From JACCXM01 sp046328335 (GTDB lineage: Bacteria; Chloroflexota; Chloroflexia; Thermomicrobiales; UBA6265), in contig JAXLWU010000015.1 in assembly GCA_046328335.1 (NCBI GenBank), positions 1-64,000 of the forward strand: DNA of 64,000 bases, given 5' to 3'. Below the pieces are notes generated by a model that saw only the letters and a program-made list of their open reading frames with translations, was not told where the DNA came from and did not search any database. How positions within the stretch are numbered: position 1 is the first letter of the stretch; each line of letters opens with the position of its first letter. Shown in pieces: positions 24,403-33,576 of this stretch. Made by a program: the position numbers and the translations under genes.

Positions 24403-25302
24403 ATGAGCGAAGGAATGGGCGTGGACAAGGCAGCGAACGGCAGAAACCAGGCGCGCGATCTCGTGCGCGCCCTGCCGCCCGCGGAGCAGCAATATCAGCG
24501 TCACTTGCTGACAATCGGCGAGCGGCGGCGCGACCTCGCGGCGCTCGAGCGCGATCTCGTCAATCTGCGCGACGCAGTCACCGGTTTTGAAGCGCTGGCA
24601 CAATCCCGGCTCGGCGAATTGTTCGTCGAATTGCGACGGCTCGAGCGAGAGAATGCCGATTACGGCCACCGGCTGGAACGGCTCCGGGCCGCGCTCGATG
24701 CGCGGTCTCTGGAAGAACTCGATCTGGATGATGTCGACCTCGAGGACCTTGACCTACCCCCGCTCGATGCCACGGGGGCGCGACGTGCCCACCGCCCGCA
24801 CATGCCCGCCGCGACCCGGCGCTGGCTTGCGAACGAGGCCGCGGAGGCGAAGCGCCTGTATATCGATCTTGCGAAGCGCCTGCACCCGGATCTGGCGCGG
24901 ACCGACGAAGATCGACAGAGTCGCGAACGGATCATGCAGCGGATCAACGAGGCGTTTCGACAGCGCGACCTTGGCGCTCTGCGCTCGCTACACCATGAGT
25001 CCTTGGTCGATGACCCGTCATGGATCGAGCGCTCGGTTCGGGAACGGCTCGCGTGGTCAGAATCCGAACTACAGCGCCTCGACATTGCGCTGGAAGAAGT
25101 GAAGGTATCGCTGTCTCGGCTGCGAGCCGGTGAGTTGTTCCGGCTGTACACCCGATACGAAGCGGGTGAGCCGGTCTTCACCGATCTCCGGGCGAGACTC
25201 GAGGAGCGCATTCGAGTCGAAGGGCGCCGTCTGGAACGCATGAAGATCAACTATGCCCGATTGGTCGATCAATGGCGAAAATCGACAGCCGCGGCATCGT
25301 AG
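24403..25302 (+). CDS. Coiled-coil protein with an embedded J-domain
   Basis: About 299 residues, mostly Arg/Glu/Leu-rich helix. A J-domain-like core sits in the middle: AAEAKRLYIDLAKRLHPDL, with the diagnostic HPD at about residues 161-163, followed by a helix IMQRINEAFRQRDL. Long coiled-coil segments flank it on both sides, with an acidic patch (LDDVDLEDLDLPPLD) between the first and the J core. J-domains stimulate Hsp70 ATPase, so this may bring DnaK to a client. It lacks the Gly/Phe region and zinc fingers of DnaJ. The start is uncertain: ATG 24403, ATG 24415, or GTG 24421 with AAGGA upstream. Confidence 0.75.
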   Translation: MSEGMGVDKAANGRNQARDLVRALPPAEQQYQRHLLTIGERRRDLAALERDLVNLRDAVTGFEALAQSRLGELFVELRRLERENADYGHRLERLRAALDARSLEELDLDDVDLEDLDLPPLDATGARRAHRPHMPAATRRWLANEAAEAKRLYIDLAKRLHPDLARTDEDRQSRERIMQRINEAFRQRDLGALRSLHHESLVDDPSWIERSVRERLAWSESELQRLDIALEEVKVSLSRLRAGELFRLYTRYEAGEPVFTDLRARLEERIRVEGRRLERMKINYARLVDQWRKSTAAAS

Positions 25303-25319
25303 AGCGGCGTGCAGAAGGC

Positions 25320-25505
25320 ATGTCGTTCAGACGAACCTCATCGGTGTCGTCCCGACCGTAGAAGGGACTCCGGCGGTGGCCTCGTTCGAAACCGCAAACG
25401 AGATTCCTGGCGGCTGCTATGAAAATAGAGGAGACCGTCGCTTCCGTCGTGAGATTTTCATGCCGTGGTGGCGCCGCCCGCGGCATGATTACTCGGAATG
25501 ACACA
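25320..25505 (+). repeat. Dispersed inverted-repeat element, copy 2
   Basis: The 241-bp gap between two genes is largely filled by this element. It contains GGTGTCGTCCCGACC at 25343-25357 followed by AGAAGGGACTCC, and ends near 25492-25503 in CTCGGAATGACA, the inverted counterpart of the TGTC(A/G)T(T/C)CCGA end. Internally an AACGAGATTCCTGG stretch is the complement of the GGAATCTCGTT found in copy 3. Flanking bases 25321-25342 match copy 1. No ORF inside looks coding. Confidence 0.55.
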
Positions 25506-25543
25506 ATTCTTGCGCCCCGCTCCAGAGACACGACGACGAGAAA

Positions 25544-28500
25544 CTACGCCGGCCCGGCCCCCGTATTCCGGGCGTGAGCGGTCATTTCTGACGTCGGTCG
25601 AATGTCCGGCGGAAGGGGTTCGGGCGGGCGGGACGCCCAAACATGACCCGGAGCAATTCGCTTCGCCAGCACTTCGGCGATGTGACGAGTCTTCCGTTCC
25701 GTGAAATGCTCGATCTGCTGCCGGCAGGAGACACCAGCCACACTCACGGTCGTCTCGGCGCTGGCGGCATTGACCGCTGGGAAGAGCCGCTCTTCGCCGA
25801 TCTTGCGCGAAACGTCGTAATGCTCTGCCTCATAGCCAAACGAGCCGGCCATCCCGCAGCAGCCCGCGCCACTTTCGGACGCGTCACATCCCGCCGCCTT
25901 GAGCATCGCCAGTGACGGACCGAGGCCGATGAGCGCTTTCTGGTGGCAATGGCCGTGGAAAAGAACCAGTGGTCCTGGCTCAGAGGTCCAGACGATGCCG
26001 AGATCGCCTTTTGCATCGAGTTTGGCGAGGAACTCGTCGATCATGAACGCGTTTTCCGCGACGGCTGTTGCCCGAGGATCGTTCGGCAGGAGGTCCCGAT
26101 ACTCGTCACGGAGGGTGAGAATGCAACTCGGCTCGGTGCCGACGATCGGGATTCCATTCCCGGCGTAGTCCGCCAGGAGTTCGACGTTTTTTCGCGCCAC
26201 TTCGCGCGCTTCTTCGATCAACCCTTTGGAAAGCATGGGCCTACCGCAGCAAGCCCGACGCTCCACGACCACGACCTCGAATCCGGCTGCCTCGAGGAGC
26301 TTGACCGCGGCCATGCCGATGTGAGGGTAGTTGTATTCGGCAAAGGTGTCGTGGAAATAGACCACCCGCCCCCGCGTTTCCCGGACGGTGCCGGCCTGAT
26401 CTCGCAGGTGCTCGCGCCATCGCTCGGTGAATGTTCTCGAGGCGAAGCGAGAAAGTTTGCGCTCTGGTGCGACCCCGAGCGCCTTCATCACTGGCCGGTC
26501 AAGGCCAAGCCTCATGCCGAGATTGACAAACGGCGATACGGGCGAGGCCAGACGGGAGAGGTCGTGAATATGTCCGAAGACGCGCGATCGCAGCGGCGTC
26601 CCGTGGGCATCGTGATAATGCGCGAGGAATTCCGTCTTCAGTTTCGCCATATCGACGCTGGACGGGCATTCCGTTTTGCATGCCTTGCAGGAGAGACAGA
26701 GATCGAGCACGTCGTGGACGTCGTGCGAGGCGAGATCGGGGCGGTCCAGTCCACCTCCTGCCAGGGCGTCGCGCAGAGCGTTGGCGCGGCCGCGCGTCGA
26801 GTCTCGCTCGTCCCGGGTCGCCATGAACGAGGGGCACATGGTGCCCGCTTTCAATTTGCGGCAGACGGCGGCGCCGTTGCACATCTCGACCGCGCGGGCA
26901 AATCCACCCTCATTCCTGAAGTCGAGATAGGTCACCGGTTCGCGGGCCTGGTAATCGGCACCATAGCGGAGGTTCTCGGTCATCGACGGTGCGTCGACCT
27001 TCTTCCCAGGGTTCATGAGACCGCGGGGATCCCAGAGCCGCTTGAACTCTCGCATGACCTGGTAGAGGGCGGGACCGAAGACGAGTTCATTGAGTTCAGA
27101 CCGTTGCAGTCCGTCGCCGTGCTCACCACTGGGGATTCCACCAAAGCGGCGCGCCAGCTCTGCCGCCGCATAGGCCATGTCGCGCATAGCCGATACGCCT
27201 TGCACGGTTTTCAGATTGACCAGGGGCCGAATGTGCAGGCATCCCGCGGAAGCATGGGCGTAGTAGGCCGCCGTCGTGCCGTGCGCGGCGACCAACTCCT
27301 CGATTGCCGCCACGTATTCGGCAAGGTGAGCGACCGGGACGGCAACATCTTCGATCACCGGGATTGGTTTGTGGTCGCCGCGCACGCTCATGAGCAGACC
27401 AAGACCAGCCTTGCGCACCGCCCACACGTCTTCCTGGCGCTTGGCGTCGAGTACGACGACCGGTTCGGTGACGAGACGCACGTCGCGCCGCGCGAGATAC
27501 GTCTTGAGCCGATCCGCCTTGGCGGTGAGATCTGCTTCGCTGGCGCCGTAATACTCGACGACGAGGACCCCGGCAGGGTCGCCTTCGATGGTCGAAATCT
27601 GGCGCGCGTAACCAGGTTGCGACCGGGTCAGGTTGATGAGCATGCGGTCCATCAACTCGACGGCCGAAGGCTCGGTTTCCAGGATTGTCGGGGTCGCCGC
27701 CATCGCGCCGACGAGCGAGTCGAATTGGAGGAGGACCAGACCGGTTCGGGTGGGACGCGGAACGAGGGAGAAGGTCATATCGAGGACGGTGGCGAGCGTG
27801 CCTTCCGAGGATACGAGGAGTCGTGCCGCGTTGAACGCGTCATCCGGTCCGATGAGTTCATCGAGCGAGTACCCGCTCGCGCGTCGCCAGTGGGGAGGAA
27901 AATCGCGGGCGATCACGGCGGCATGACGTTCGCGAAATTCGAGGATTGCCGACAGCAGCGTTCCCTGAGCGTCACCGAGGCGCGCGCGCGCGGCGAGTTG
28001 CGCCGGACTTCCCGGTCCCAGGACGACAGTTGTTCCATCAATGAGAGCGGCGGTTGCCGCCTGCACGTTGTCACCGGTCATGCCGTAGAGAATCGAATGG
28101 GAGCCGGTGGAATTGTTGCCAACGACCCCGCCAGCGGTCGCCCGATTGGAGGAAGCCGGGTCGGGGCCGAACATCAGTCCGCTGGGACGGAGTTGTCGGT
28201 TGAGCGCATCGATGTTGATGCCTGGCTCGACCGTGACCGTTTTCGCCTCGGTATCGATGTCGAGCACTCGGTTCATCGCCTTGGAGAAATCGATCACCAG
28301 CGCGGCGCCAACGGTCTGTCCAGCAAGCGACGATCCGCCACCCCGGGGTAGCAACGGCACATTGTGGTTCGACGCGACTTCGATCGTCGCGAGCACGTCC
28401 TCAACCGACGACGGGATGACGACGCCAATGGGAGGAATCTGGTAATTGGACGCATCAGTGCTGTAGAGCACGCGCGAGACGGCATCGAAACGCACTTCGC

Positions 28501-28627
28501 CTGAAAGACGACGCCGCAGTTCCTCCGCGAGCACGGCGGCTACCGGGGAGGGTTTCCACCCATTTGCCGCGCCAGCGGTCCCAGATGCGTTGTGATCAAT
28601 CCTTCGCGAAAGATTCGTCACGGTCAT
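25544..28627 (-). CDS. FAD-linked dehydrogenase fused to iron-sulfur/CCG domains (D-lactate/glycolate type)
   Basis: A 1027-residue flavin and iron-sulfur enzyme. The first half is a type-4 FAD-binding dehydrogenase (PP-loop PLLPRGGGSSLAGQTVG near residue 100, C-terminal cap with HASAGCLHIRPL and GEHGDG). The middle has a ferredoxin-like site CLSCKACKTECP near residue 640; the second four-Cys cluster is poor, only AVCRKLKAGTMCP being visible. The C-terminal third holds two CCG-type motifs, RACCGRP and GAGCCGMAG, as in GlpC/LldE. Such fusions oxidise D-lactate, glycolate or related hydroxyacids and pass electrons to quinone. A LarA-like gene lies 9 kb away. It is transcribed alone. Confidence 0.9.
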   Translation of the reverse strand: MTVTNLSRRIDHNASGTAGAANGWKPSPVAAVLAEELRRRLSGEVRFDAVSRVLYSTDASNYQIPPIGVVIPSSVEDVLATIEVASNHNVPLLPRGGGSSLAGQTVGAALVIDFSKAMNRVLDIDTEAKTVTVEPGINIDALNRQLRPSGLMFGPDPASSNRATAGGVVGNNSTGSHSILYGMTGDNVQAATAALIDGTTVVLGPGSPAQLAARARLGDAQGTLLSAILEFRERHAAVIARDFPPHWRRASGYSLDELIGPDDAFNAARLLVSSEGTLATVLDMTFSLVPRPTRTGLVLLQFDSLVGAMAATPTILETEPSAVELMDRMLINLTRSQPGYARQISTIEGDPAGVLVVEYYGASEADLTAKADRLKTYLARRDVRLVTEPVVVLDAKRQEDVWAVRKAGLGLLMSVRGDHKPIPVIEDVAVPVAHLAEYVAAIEELVAAHGTTAAYYAHASAGCLHIRPLVNLKTVQGVSAMRDMAYAAAELARRFGGIPSGEHGDGLQRSELNELVFGPALYQVMREFKRLWDPRGLMNPGKKVDAPSMTENLRYGADYQAREPVTYLDFRNEGGFARAVEMCNGAAVCRKLKAGTMCPSFMATRDERDSTRGRANALRDALAGGGLDRPDLASHDVHDVLDLCLSCKACKTECPSSVDMAKLKTEFLAHYHDAHGTPLRSRVFGHIHDLSRLASPVSPFVNLGMRLGLDRPVMKALGVAPERKLSRFASRTFTERWREHLRDQAGTVRETRGRVVYFHDTFAEYNYPHIGMAAVKLLEAAGFEVVVVERRACCGRPMLSKGLIEEAREVARKNVELLADYAGNGIPIVGTEPSCILTLRDEYRDLLPNDPRATAVAENAFMIDEFLAKLDAKGDLGIVWTSEPGPLVLFHGHCHQKALIGLGPSLAMLKAAGCDASESGAGCCGMAGSFGYEAEHYDVSRKIGEERLFPAVNAASAETTVSVAGVSCRQQIEHFTERKTRHIAEVLAKRIAPGHVWASRPPEPLPPDIRPTSEMTAHARNTGAGPA

Positions 28628-28781
28628 TGCGGCCTGAACCTCATAGCGGGACCAACGGCAGATACTGCGAATTCACCTATCCGGGAGCCGAGTGTAGCAT
28701 CGTGAATGGGGTCAAAATTCGGAAAATCTTCTCCCGCGGTCGTTCGAGTCAAGAGAATTCGCGTGTCTATTCGAGGTTGTG

Positions 28782-28810
28782 TTGCGGTAGGAATGACGGA
28801 CACGTACTAT
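28782..28810 (+). promoter_or_regulatory. Candidate sigma-70-type promoter for the TrpB2 gene
   Basis: TTGCGG (28782-28787) and TACTAT (28805-28810) are spaced 17 bp apart, about 95 bases before the GTG start at 28906. The arrangement fits a housekeeping promoter. No leader hairpin or leader peptide is obvious between it and the gene. Confidence 0.45.
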
Positions 28811-28905
28811 GCCAATTCGAGTGTTTTGTCGTAGAGATGGACTGGTATTGGAGGTCGCCGAAGCGCGCCGCGTCGCCAGTCGGCTCATAGTCAGGGAGGA
28901 AGACG

Positions 28906-30273
28906 GTGCTTGAACCAACTCGCTACCTGCTGCCCGAAAACGCCATTCCGACGGCTTGGTACAATCTGGCAGCCGATTTGCCGAATCCGCTGCCGCCAGT
29001 ACTTCACCCCGGCACGCTCCAGCCAATCGGCCCTCAGGACCTTGCCCCGCTCTTTCCCATGGCGGTGATCGGTCAGGAAGTCTCGACCGAGCGGTTCATT
29101 CCTATACCGGAAGAGGTCCTGGCCATCTACCGCCTGTGGCGCCCGACCCCGCTGTACCGGGCCAATCGTCTGGAGCAGGCGCTCGATCTTCCCGATGACG
29201 TCAGGATTTTCTACAAGTACGAGGGAGGCAGCCCGGCCGGGTCGCACAAACCGAATACGGCGGTACCGCAGGCGTATTACGCCAAGCAGGAGGGCGTCAG
29301 GCGCATCGCGACCGAGACCGGCGCCGGCCAATGGGGCAGTTCCCTCGCCTTCGCCGGTTCGTTGTTCGGTCTCGAAATCAAGGTCTATATGGTCAGGATT
29401 TCGTACGCCCAGAAGCCCTATCGGCGCGCCCTCATGGAGACCTGGGGGGCACAGTGCGTCGCGTCACCGAGCAACGACACCAACGCCGGCCGCTCGATCC
29501 TGGCCAGAGACCCTGATTCCACTGGCTCACTCGGCATCGCGATCTCAGAGGCGGTGGAAGACGCGGCAACGCGAGACGATACGAAGTACGCCCTCGGCTC
29601 GGTCCTCAATCATGTCCTCCTCCATCAGACCGTGATCGGGCAGGAGGCGGTGCAGCAACTCGAGATGGCTGACGCATACCCGGACATCGTGATCGGCTGC
29701 GTCGGCGGTGGATCGAACTTTGCCGGAATCAGCTTTCCGTTCGTGCGGGAGAAGATCCAGGGCAAGCCGATCCGGATCATCGCCGCCGAGCCAGCGGCCT
29801 GTCCAACCCTGACCCGAGGCGTCTACACCTATGACTTTGGCGACACCGCCCAGTTGACGCCCCTGGTCAAGATGCACACGCTCGGACACACATTTGTTCC
29901 GGCGGGAATTCACGCGGGAGGACTCCGCTACCACGGCGCGGCGCCGATGGTGAGCGCGCTCCTCGCCGAAGGGTTGATCGAAGCGACGGCGATCCGCCAA
30001 CGCGCCGCATTCGAGGCAGCCGTGTTCTTCGGCCGCACGGAAGGGATCATCCCGGCGCCGGAACCATCCCATGCCATTCGCGTCGCGATCGACGAGGCGA
30101 ACAAGGCCAAGGAAGCGGGAGAGGCGCGGACCATCCTCTTCAACCTTTGCGGCCACGGCTTCTTCGATCTCACCGCCTACGACAGTTTCCTTTCCGGATC
30201 GATGCAGGACTACGAACACCCGCAGTCCGACATCGATGCGGCGCTCGCCGGGCTGCCATCGGTAGCGGAGTAA
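28906..30273 (+). CDS. trpB2: TrpB2-type tryptophan synthase beta-like enzyme
   Basis: A 455-residue PLP enzyme of the TrpB2 subfamily, longer than TrpB1 and with the TrpB2 N-terminal extension (IPTAWYNLAADLPNPLPPVLHPG). The PLP lysine is in PAGSHKPNTA; other motifs are ETGAGQWGSS, CVGGGSNFAG, TLGHTFVPAGIHAGGLRYHG and EPSHAI. TrpB2 enzymes turn indole and serine into tryptophan without a tight alpha-subunit complex and may salvage free indole. GTG 28906 follows AGGGAGGAAG. The gene stands alone, divergent from the FAD dehydrogenase, and is a second beta gene besides trpB at 22961. Confidence 0.93.
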   Translation: MLEPTRYLLPENAIPTAWYNLAADLPNPLPPVLHPGTLQPIGPQDLAPLFPMAVIGQEVSTERFIPIPEEVLAIYRLWRPTPLYRANRLEQALDLPDDVRIFYKYEGGSPAGSHKPNTAVPQAYYAKQEGVRRIATETGAGQWGSSLAFAGSLFGLEIKVYMVRISYAQKPYRRALMETWGAQCVASPSNDTNAGRSILARDPDSTGSLGIAISEAVEDAATRDDTKYALGSVLNHVLLHQTVIGQEAVQQLEMADAYPDIVIGCVGGGSNFAGISFPFVREKIQGKPIRIIAAEPAACPTLTRGVYTYDFGDTAQLTPLVKMHTLGHTFVPAGIHAGGLRYHGAAPMVSALLAEGLIEATAIRQRAAFEAAVFFGRTEGIIPAPEPSHAIRVAIDEANKAKEAGEARTILFNLCGHGFFDLTAYDSFLSGSMQDYEHPQSDIDAALAGLPSVAE

Positions 30274-30395
30274 CGGCAACGATTGCGTGAGTAACGGGTG
30301 ACCGGCGGCCCGAAATCACGGCCGCTGGTCTGCCATTCCCGGCGAGCGGCGCTATAGTCGCGGCTGAAACTCTACGTAGTTTCCAGGGAGTTGCC

Positions 30396-31331
30396 GTGGA
30401 TCCGGTTGCAATCGTCATACTGGTGCTCTGCGTAGCCGTAATGGGCGGTTTGGTGGCTGCGCGGGGGACACTTATTGCTCGCGTCCAGAATATGCCGAAA
30501 TTGCTCCCGCACGAACCTGCGACCTCGCCGGCTGGACCCGTAAACCAATTGGTGACCGTCCTCGGACAGGTTGACCGCGATCGTGCGCCCATGACGGCGG
30601 CCGCGATACCGGAGGCCCAGGTCGTCGCGCGCGGTGATGCCCGCTCGCCGCGATACGAGGCCGAAGAGAGGGCAGGAGCGGCCCTCGAGGCCCGGCTGTC
30701 CGATTTCGAGCGACAGTTGCGTGAGGTTTCACATGCCATTGAGCTCCAGAGAGCGGAAGTCCGGGCGGACCTGACGGCGTTGACCGCGGTGGTGAATGGC
30801 AGCCAGGTCGCGATGAGGTCAGACCTGAATGCGTTGCAGCACGCGGTGTATGACTCAAGCGCGACGTCTTGTCACGCGGAGTCCCTCGCGCGCAAAACCG
30901 CAATGACGACGCGCCGGCTCGACGTTGGCGCGGATCTGTATCTCCGATTGGCCCGACTTGAAGCGGCGATTGCCGCCGTGACCAATCCGATGCTCTTGCC
31001 CGGGGAGCCGTACGTCCCGCCTCGCGAATTCCTGCCGGAATCGCTGATCTGGGAGAACTGGAGTGACGTTGGAGAGCGGGCATTCGCGCTCGCTGATGGG
31101 TTAAGCGTGAACCGGCTGGTTCTCTCCGCGGAGTGCCGGGAAACGCTGGGGACCTTTGTCACCACGCTCCGGACGAGGCTGACGCAGGAGGTTTACCCGA
31201 ATCTGCAGCCAGAGCCGACGGTCGCTCAGCAACAGGCGCTGAGGGCGGTCCTGGAGCAGGTAGCCAGAGACCTTCCGTTCGCTCGAACCGCGCTCGAGCG
31301 CGAATACCAGAGCGTAGGCATCAACGCCTGA
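30396..31331 (+). CDS. Membrane-anchored coiled-coil protein of unknown function
   Basis: A 311-residue protein. One N-terminal membrane segment (VAIVILVLCVAVMGGLVAARG) is followed by a variable linker, then heptad-rich helix with Glu/Arg/Leu (residues about 85-200: LEARLSDFERQLREVSHAIE and on). The last 100 residues look globular (EFLPESLIWENWSDVGERAFA, RETLGTFVTTLRTRLTQE). GTG 30396 has AGGGAG nine bases upstream. The layout (single anchor plus cytoplasmic coil) resembles RmuC-like or EzrA-like proteins, but I see no family motif. It is a single gene between the trpB2 and M23 genes. Confidence 0.7.
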   Translation: MDPVAIVILVLCVAVMGGLVAARGTLIARVQNMPKLLPHEPATSPAGPVNQLVTVLGQVDRDRAPMTAAAIPEAQVVARGDARSPRYEAEERAGAALEARLSDFERQLREVSHAIELQRAEVRADLTALTAVVNGSQVAMRSDLNALQHAVYDSSATSCHAESLARKTAMTTRRLDVGADLYLRLARLEAAIAAVTNPMLLPGEPYVPPREFLPESLIWENWSDVGERAFALADGLSVNRLVLSAECRETLGTFVTTLRTRLTQEVYPNLQPEPTVAQQQALRAVLEQVARDLPFARTALEREYQSVGINA

Positions 31332-31385
31332 TTTGAATCTAACCAGGATCGCGATTCGCGCGGTTGAATCGTGGTCCGCTACGGC

Positions 31386-33353
31386 TCACGACGCGCGTTT
31401 CGACTTCCTTTCACTTTTTCGACCATCGGCGCTCTGACTCGAAACATCAGATCCGCCGTCGCCGCCGTTGCCGCCGTCGCCACCGGAGGTCGAAGACCCG
31501 CTGTCGCCGCCGCTGCCACCGTCGCCGGCATCGCCGCTCGCTGAATCGCCCCCATCCCCACCGTCGCCGCCGGTCCCGCCATCGCCAGCGTTGCCGCCGT
31601 CCCCACCGTCGCCACCGTTCTGGCCTGAGCCACCGCCGCCGCCGTCACCCCCATCTCCGCCGGAACCGCCGTCGCCGCCATTGCCCCCAGAACCGCCATC
31701 ACCGCCGTCGGTGCCGTCTCCTCCATCACCGCCGTCACCGCCGTCCTGACCGTTGCCGCCGTCACCTCCGTCCTGACCGTTGCCGCCGTCACCTCCGTCC
31801 TCGCCGGAACCGCCGTCGGCACCGTTATCCCCATCCGCGCCGTCATCGCCGTCGTGGCCGTTGTTGCCGCCGGACCCACCGCCGTTGCCGTTGTTTTCAC
31901 CGGAACCGTCACCGTTGCCGTTGCGGCCGCCCCCACCCTTGTCGTCATTATGCCGGTCGCGGTTGCCGTCGGAATTCTTGTTGTTGGTGTCCCTGTCGTT
32001 CTCGTTACCGCCGTTGCCATCGCTGGCGTTCCGCTTGCCGGTCTTGTCAGCGTCCGAAGCGTCTTCGGCTGACGTATCGGTGCTCTCAGACGAATCGTTC
32101 CCATCCTTGATGCGATTGCGCTCGCGATTCTTCTCTCGGTCCGCCGCATCCTTCGAATTCGGGTCATCCGGCGTCTGCCCAGCCGCGTCGGCATCTTTCG
32201 GCGGAGCCGCCTCAGTCGATTCGACTGACTTGCCGTCGTCTGCTCTGCGCTGCGAGCGCTCTCGGTCCCGTTCCCTCTCGCTTGTGGCAGATTCATCGGG
32301 TGGTGTATCTGGAACATCCTGCCGCCTTGGCGGCGGAGGCGGCGAGGGGTCTGCCTGCTCCGGATGGCCCGCCGTGGTGCCGGCGGGAAGCCGGAAACTC
32401 GCGTGTGGACGGCGCCCGACGCTGCCGCCCGACTCCGGGTTGTCGGGTAGCCAGCGCATCGGATCAAGATGCTCTCCGGTGCGCAGATCGGTGACGGAAA
32501 AATGGAGGTGAGGACCGGTCGAGTAGCCAACCGAGCCAACTTCGCCGATCGGCTCTCCCGCCCGAACGTAATCGCCCACTTCGACGTAGGCCGCGATCCA
32601 GTGCAGATACTCGGTGGCGAAATGCTCGTTGCGGCCATCGTGCTGAATGATGATTCTGGTATTCGCGTCTGGCGTCGGCCGGTCGAAGCCGGCCATGGTC
32701 ACCCATCCGGACGCCGCGGCATAAAACGGTGTGCCTTCCGGCGCTGCCAGGTCGATTCCGGTGTGGACGACGGGTGCCTCCGGTGGGCATCCATCACCGG
32801 CAAAATAGAGATTGCCCAACTGCGGCACGCAGCCGAACTTCTGGGTAAAGACGAAATCTCCGTCATGCAAGGGCCAAGTTCGTTCGTCTGCCTTGCCTCG
32901 GACCGGCGCGGGATCAGGTGAATGCCGCTCTGGTTGGTCAGGAGAGTCATCGGGGCCACTCTGGGGCGTTTCCGTCTCGATCAGTTCGACGGGAGCCTCC
33001 TGGCCACGCTGACGGGTGCTTTCGCTTGGCCGATCGCCCTGGCCGTTCGGTGGCTCTTCCCCTGATTCCAGGAGTTCGGTTGGTATTCCCGCGGAGTAGT
33101 CGAGCGGCACGGCGGGGTCGGTTGCAGAATCGAGCGGATCTTGTGATGAGGAATCGCCGGTAGCTTCGCGGATGGGTTCCGAATAACCGGCCAAGGTCCG
33201 TTGGACGAAGGTTTCAAAGCCGGCGCCAACGATCCAGGAAACGCCAAACAGCCGCAGGAATGCGGCACGTGACAGACGCGGCTTTGTGCTCTGACCAGGC
33301 AAGAGCGCTCTATCCTCGGCCGTTGTTCGTTCAGGCGCGGGCTTCGTTGACAA
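31386..33353 (-). CDS. M23 metallopeptidase with long Gly/Asp-rich PGRS-like tail
   Basis: A 655-residue exported endopeptidase. Residues 30-48 form a signal-type hydrophobic segment (SRAAFLRLFGVSWIVGAG). A Pro/Glu/Ser linker leads to the LytM/M23 domain (about 160-305), with zinc and catalytic features His197-Asp201 (HTGIDLAAPEG) and His282/His284 (GPHLHF). These enzymes cut peptidoglycan cross-bridges. After a charged Arg/Asp/Glu-rich stretch, residues about 470-640 are almost only Gly, Asp, Asn and Ser in GGDGG/GGNGQDGG repeats, ending in basic KSERKSKRAS. The predicted start is TTG 33353, with a weak ribosome site. The tail may bind calcium or anchor the enzyme in the envelope. Confidence 0.87.
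   Translation of the reverse strand: MSTKPAPERTTAEDRALLPGQSTKPRLSRAAFLRLFGVSWIVGAGFETFVQRTLAGYSEPIREATGDSSSQDPLDSATDPAVPLDYSAGIPTELLESGEEPPNGQGDRPSESTRQRGQEAPVELIETETPQSGPDDSPDQPERHSPDPAPVRGKADERTWPLHDGDFVFTQKFGCVPQLGNLYFAGDGCPPEAPVVHTGIDLAAPEGTPFYAAASGWVTMAGFDRPTPDANTRIIIQHDGRNEHFATEYLHWIAAYVEVGDYVRAGEPIGEVGSVGYSTGPHLHFSVTDLRTGEHLDPMRWLPDNPESGGSVGRRPHASFRLPAGTTAGHPEQADPSPPPPPRRQDVPDTPPDESATSERERDRERSQRRADDGKSVESTEAAPPKDADAAGQTPDDPNSKDAADREKNRERNRIKDGNDSSESTDTSAEDASDADKTGKRNASDGNGGNENDRDTNNKNSDGNRDRHNDDKGGGGRNGNGDGSGENNGNGGGSGGNNGHDGDDGADGDNGADGGSGEDGGDGGNGQDGGDGGNGQDGGDGGDGGDGTDGGDGGSGGNGGDGGSGGDGGDGGGGGSGQNGGDGGDGGNAGDGGTGGDGGDGGDSASGDAGDGGSGGDSGSSTSGGDGGNGGDGGSDVSSQSADGRKSERKSKRAS
31741..31794 (-). 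repeat. Perfect 27-bp tandem duplication inside the Gly/Asp tail
   Basis: Bases 31741-31767 and 31768-31794 are identical. The unit is nine codons of the GGDGGNGQD type on the minus strand. The surrounding 31450-31950 region is a looser GCC/ACC-rich array from the same repeat family. The identity at DNA level shows recent duplication and a region prone to slippage. Confidence 0.9.
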
Positions 33354-33576
33354 TGAACTCGCTCGCCGGTGCGGGACATTCTGCGACGACCATACGTTAC
33401 CACTTTTGGACCGGTGACCAGAGTCCGTGGTCGCCAGGAGACGGCAAGCGGCGTGCTACGATTTCAAAGAAAATGACTGGGCGCCGACGGAGTACCTGGC
33501 TGGCGCCATTGGTGTTTGCCAGCGGGCTGTACCGAGAAAACTGGCAAGAAGACGTGATCACACTGGGAGCGCGAAC

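Noticed and set aside
31364..32110. Long plus-strand frames rich in His/Arg or Ser/Pro opposite the Gly/Asp tail
   Set aside because: They are antisense shadows of the GGC/GAC-type repeats in the M23 peptidase gene; no ribosome site and no family features.
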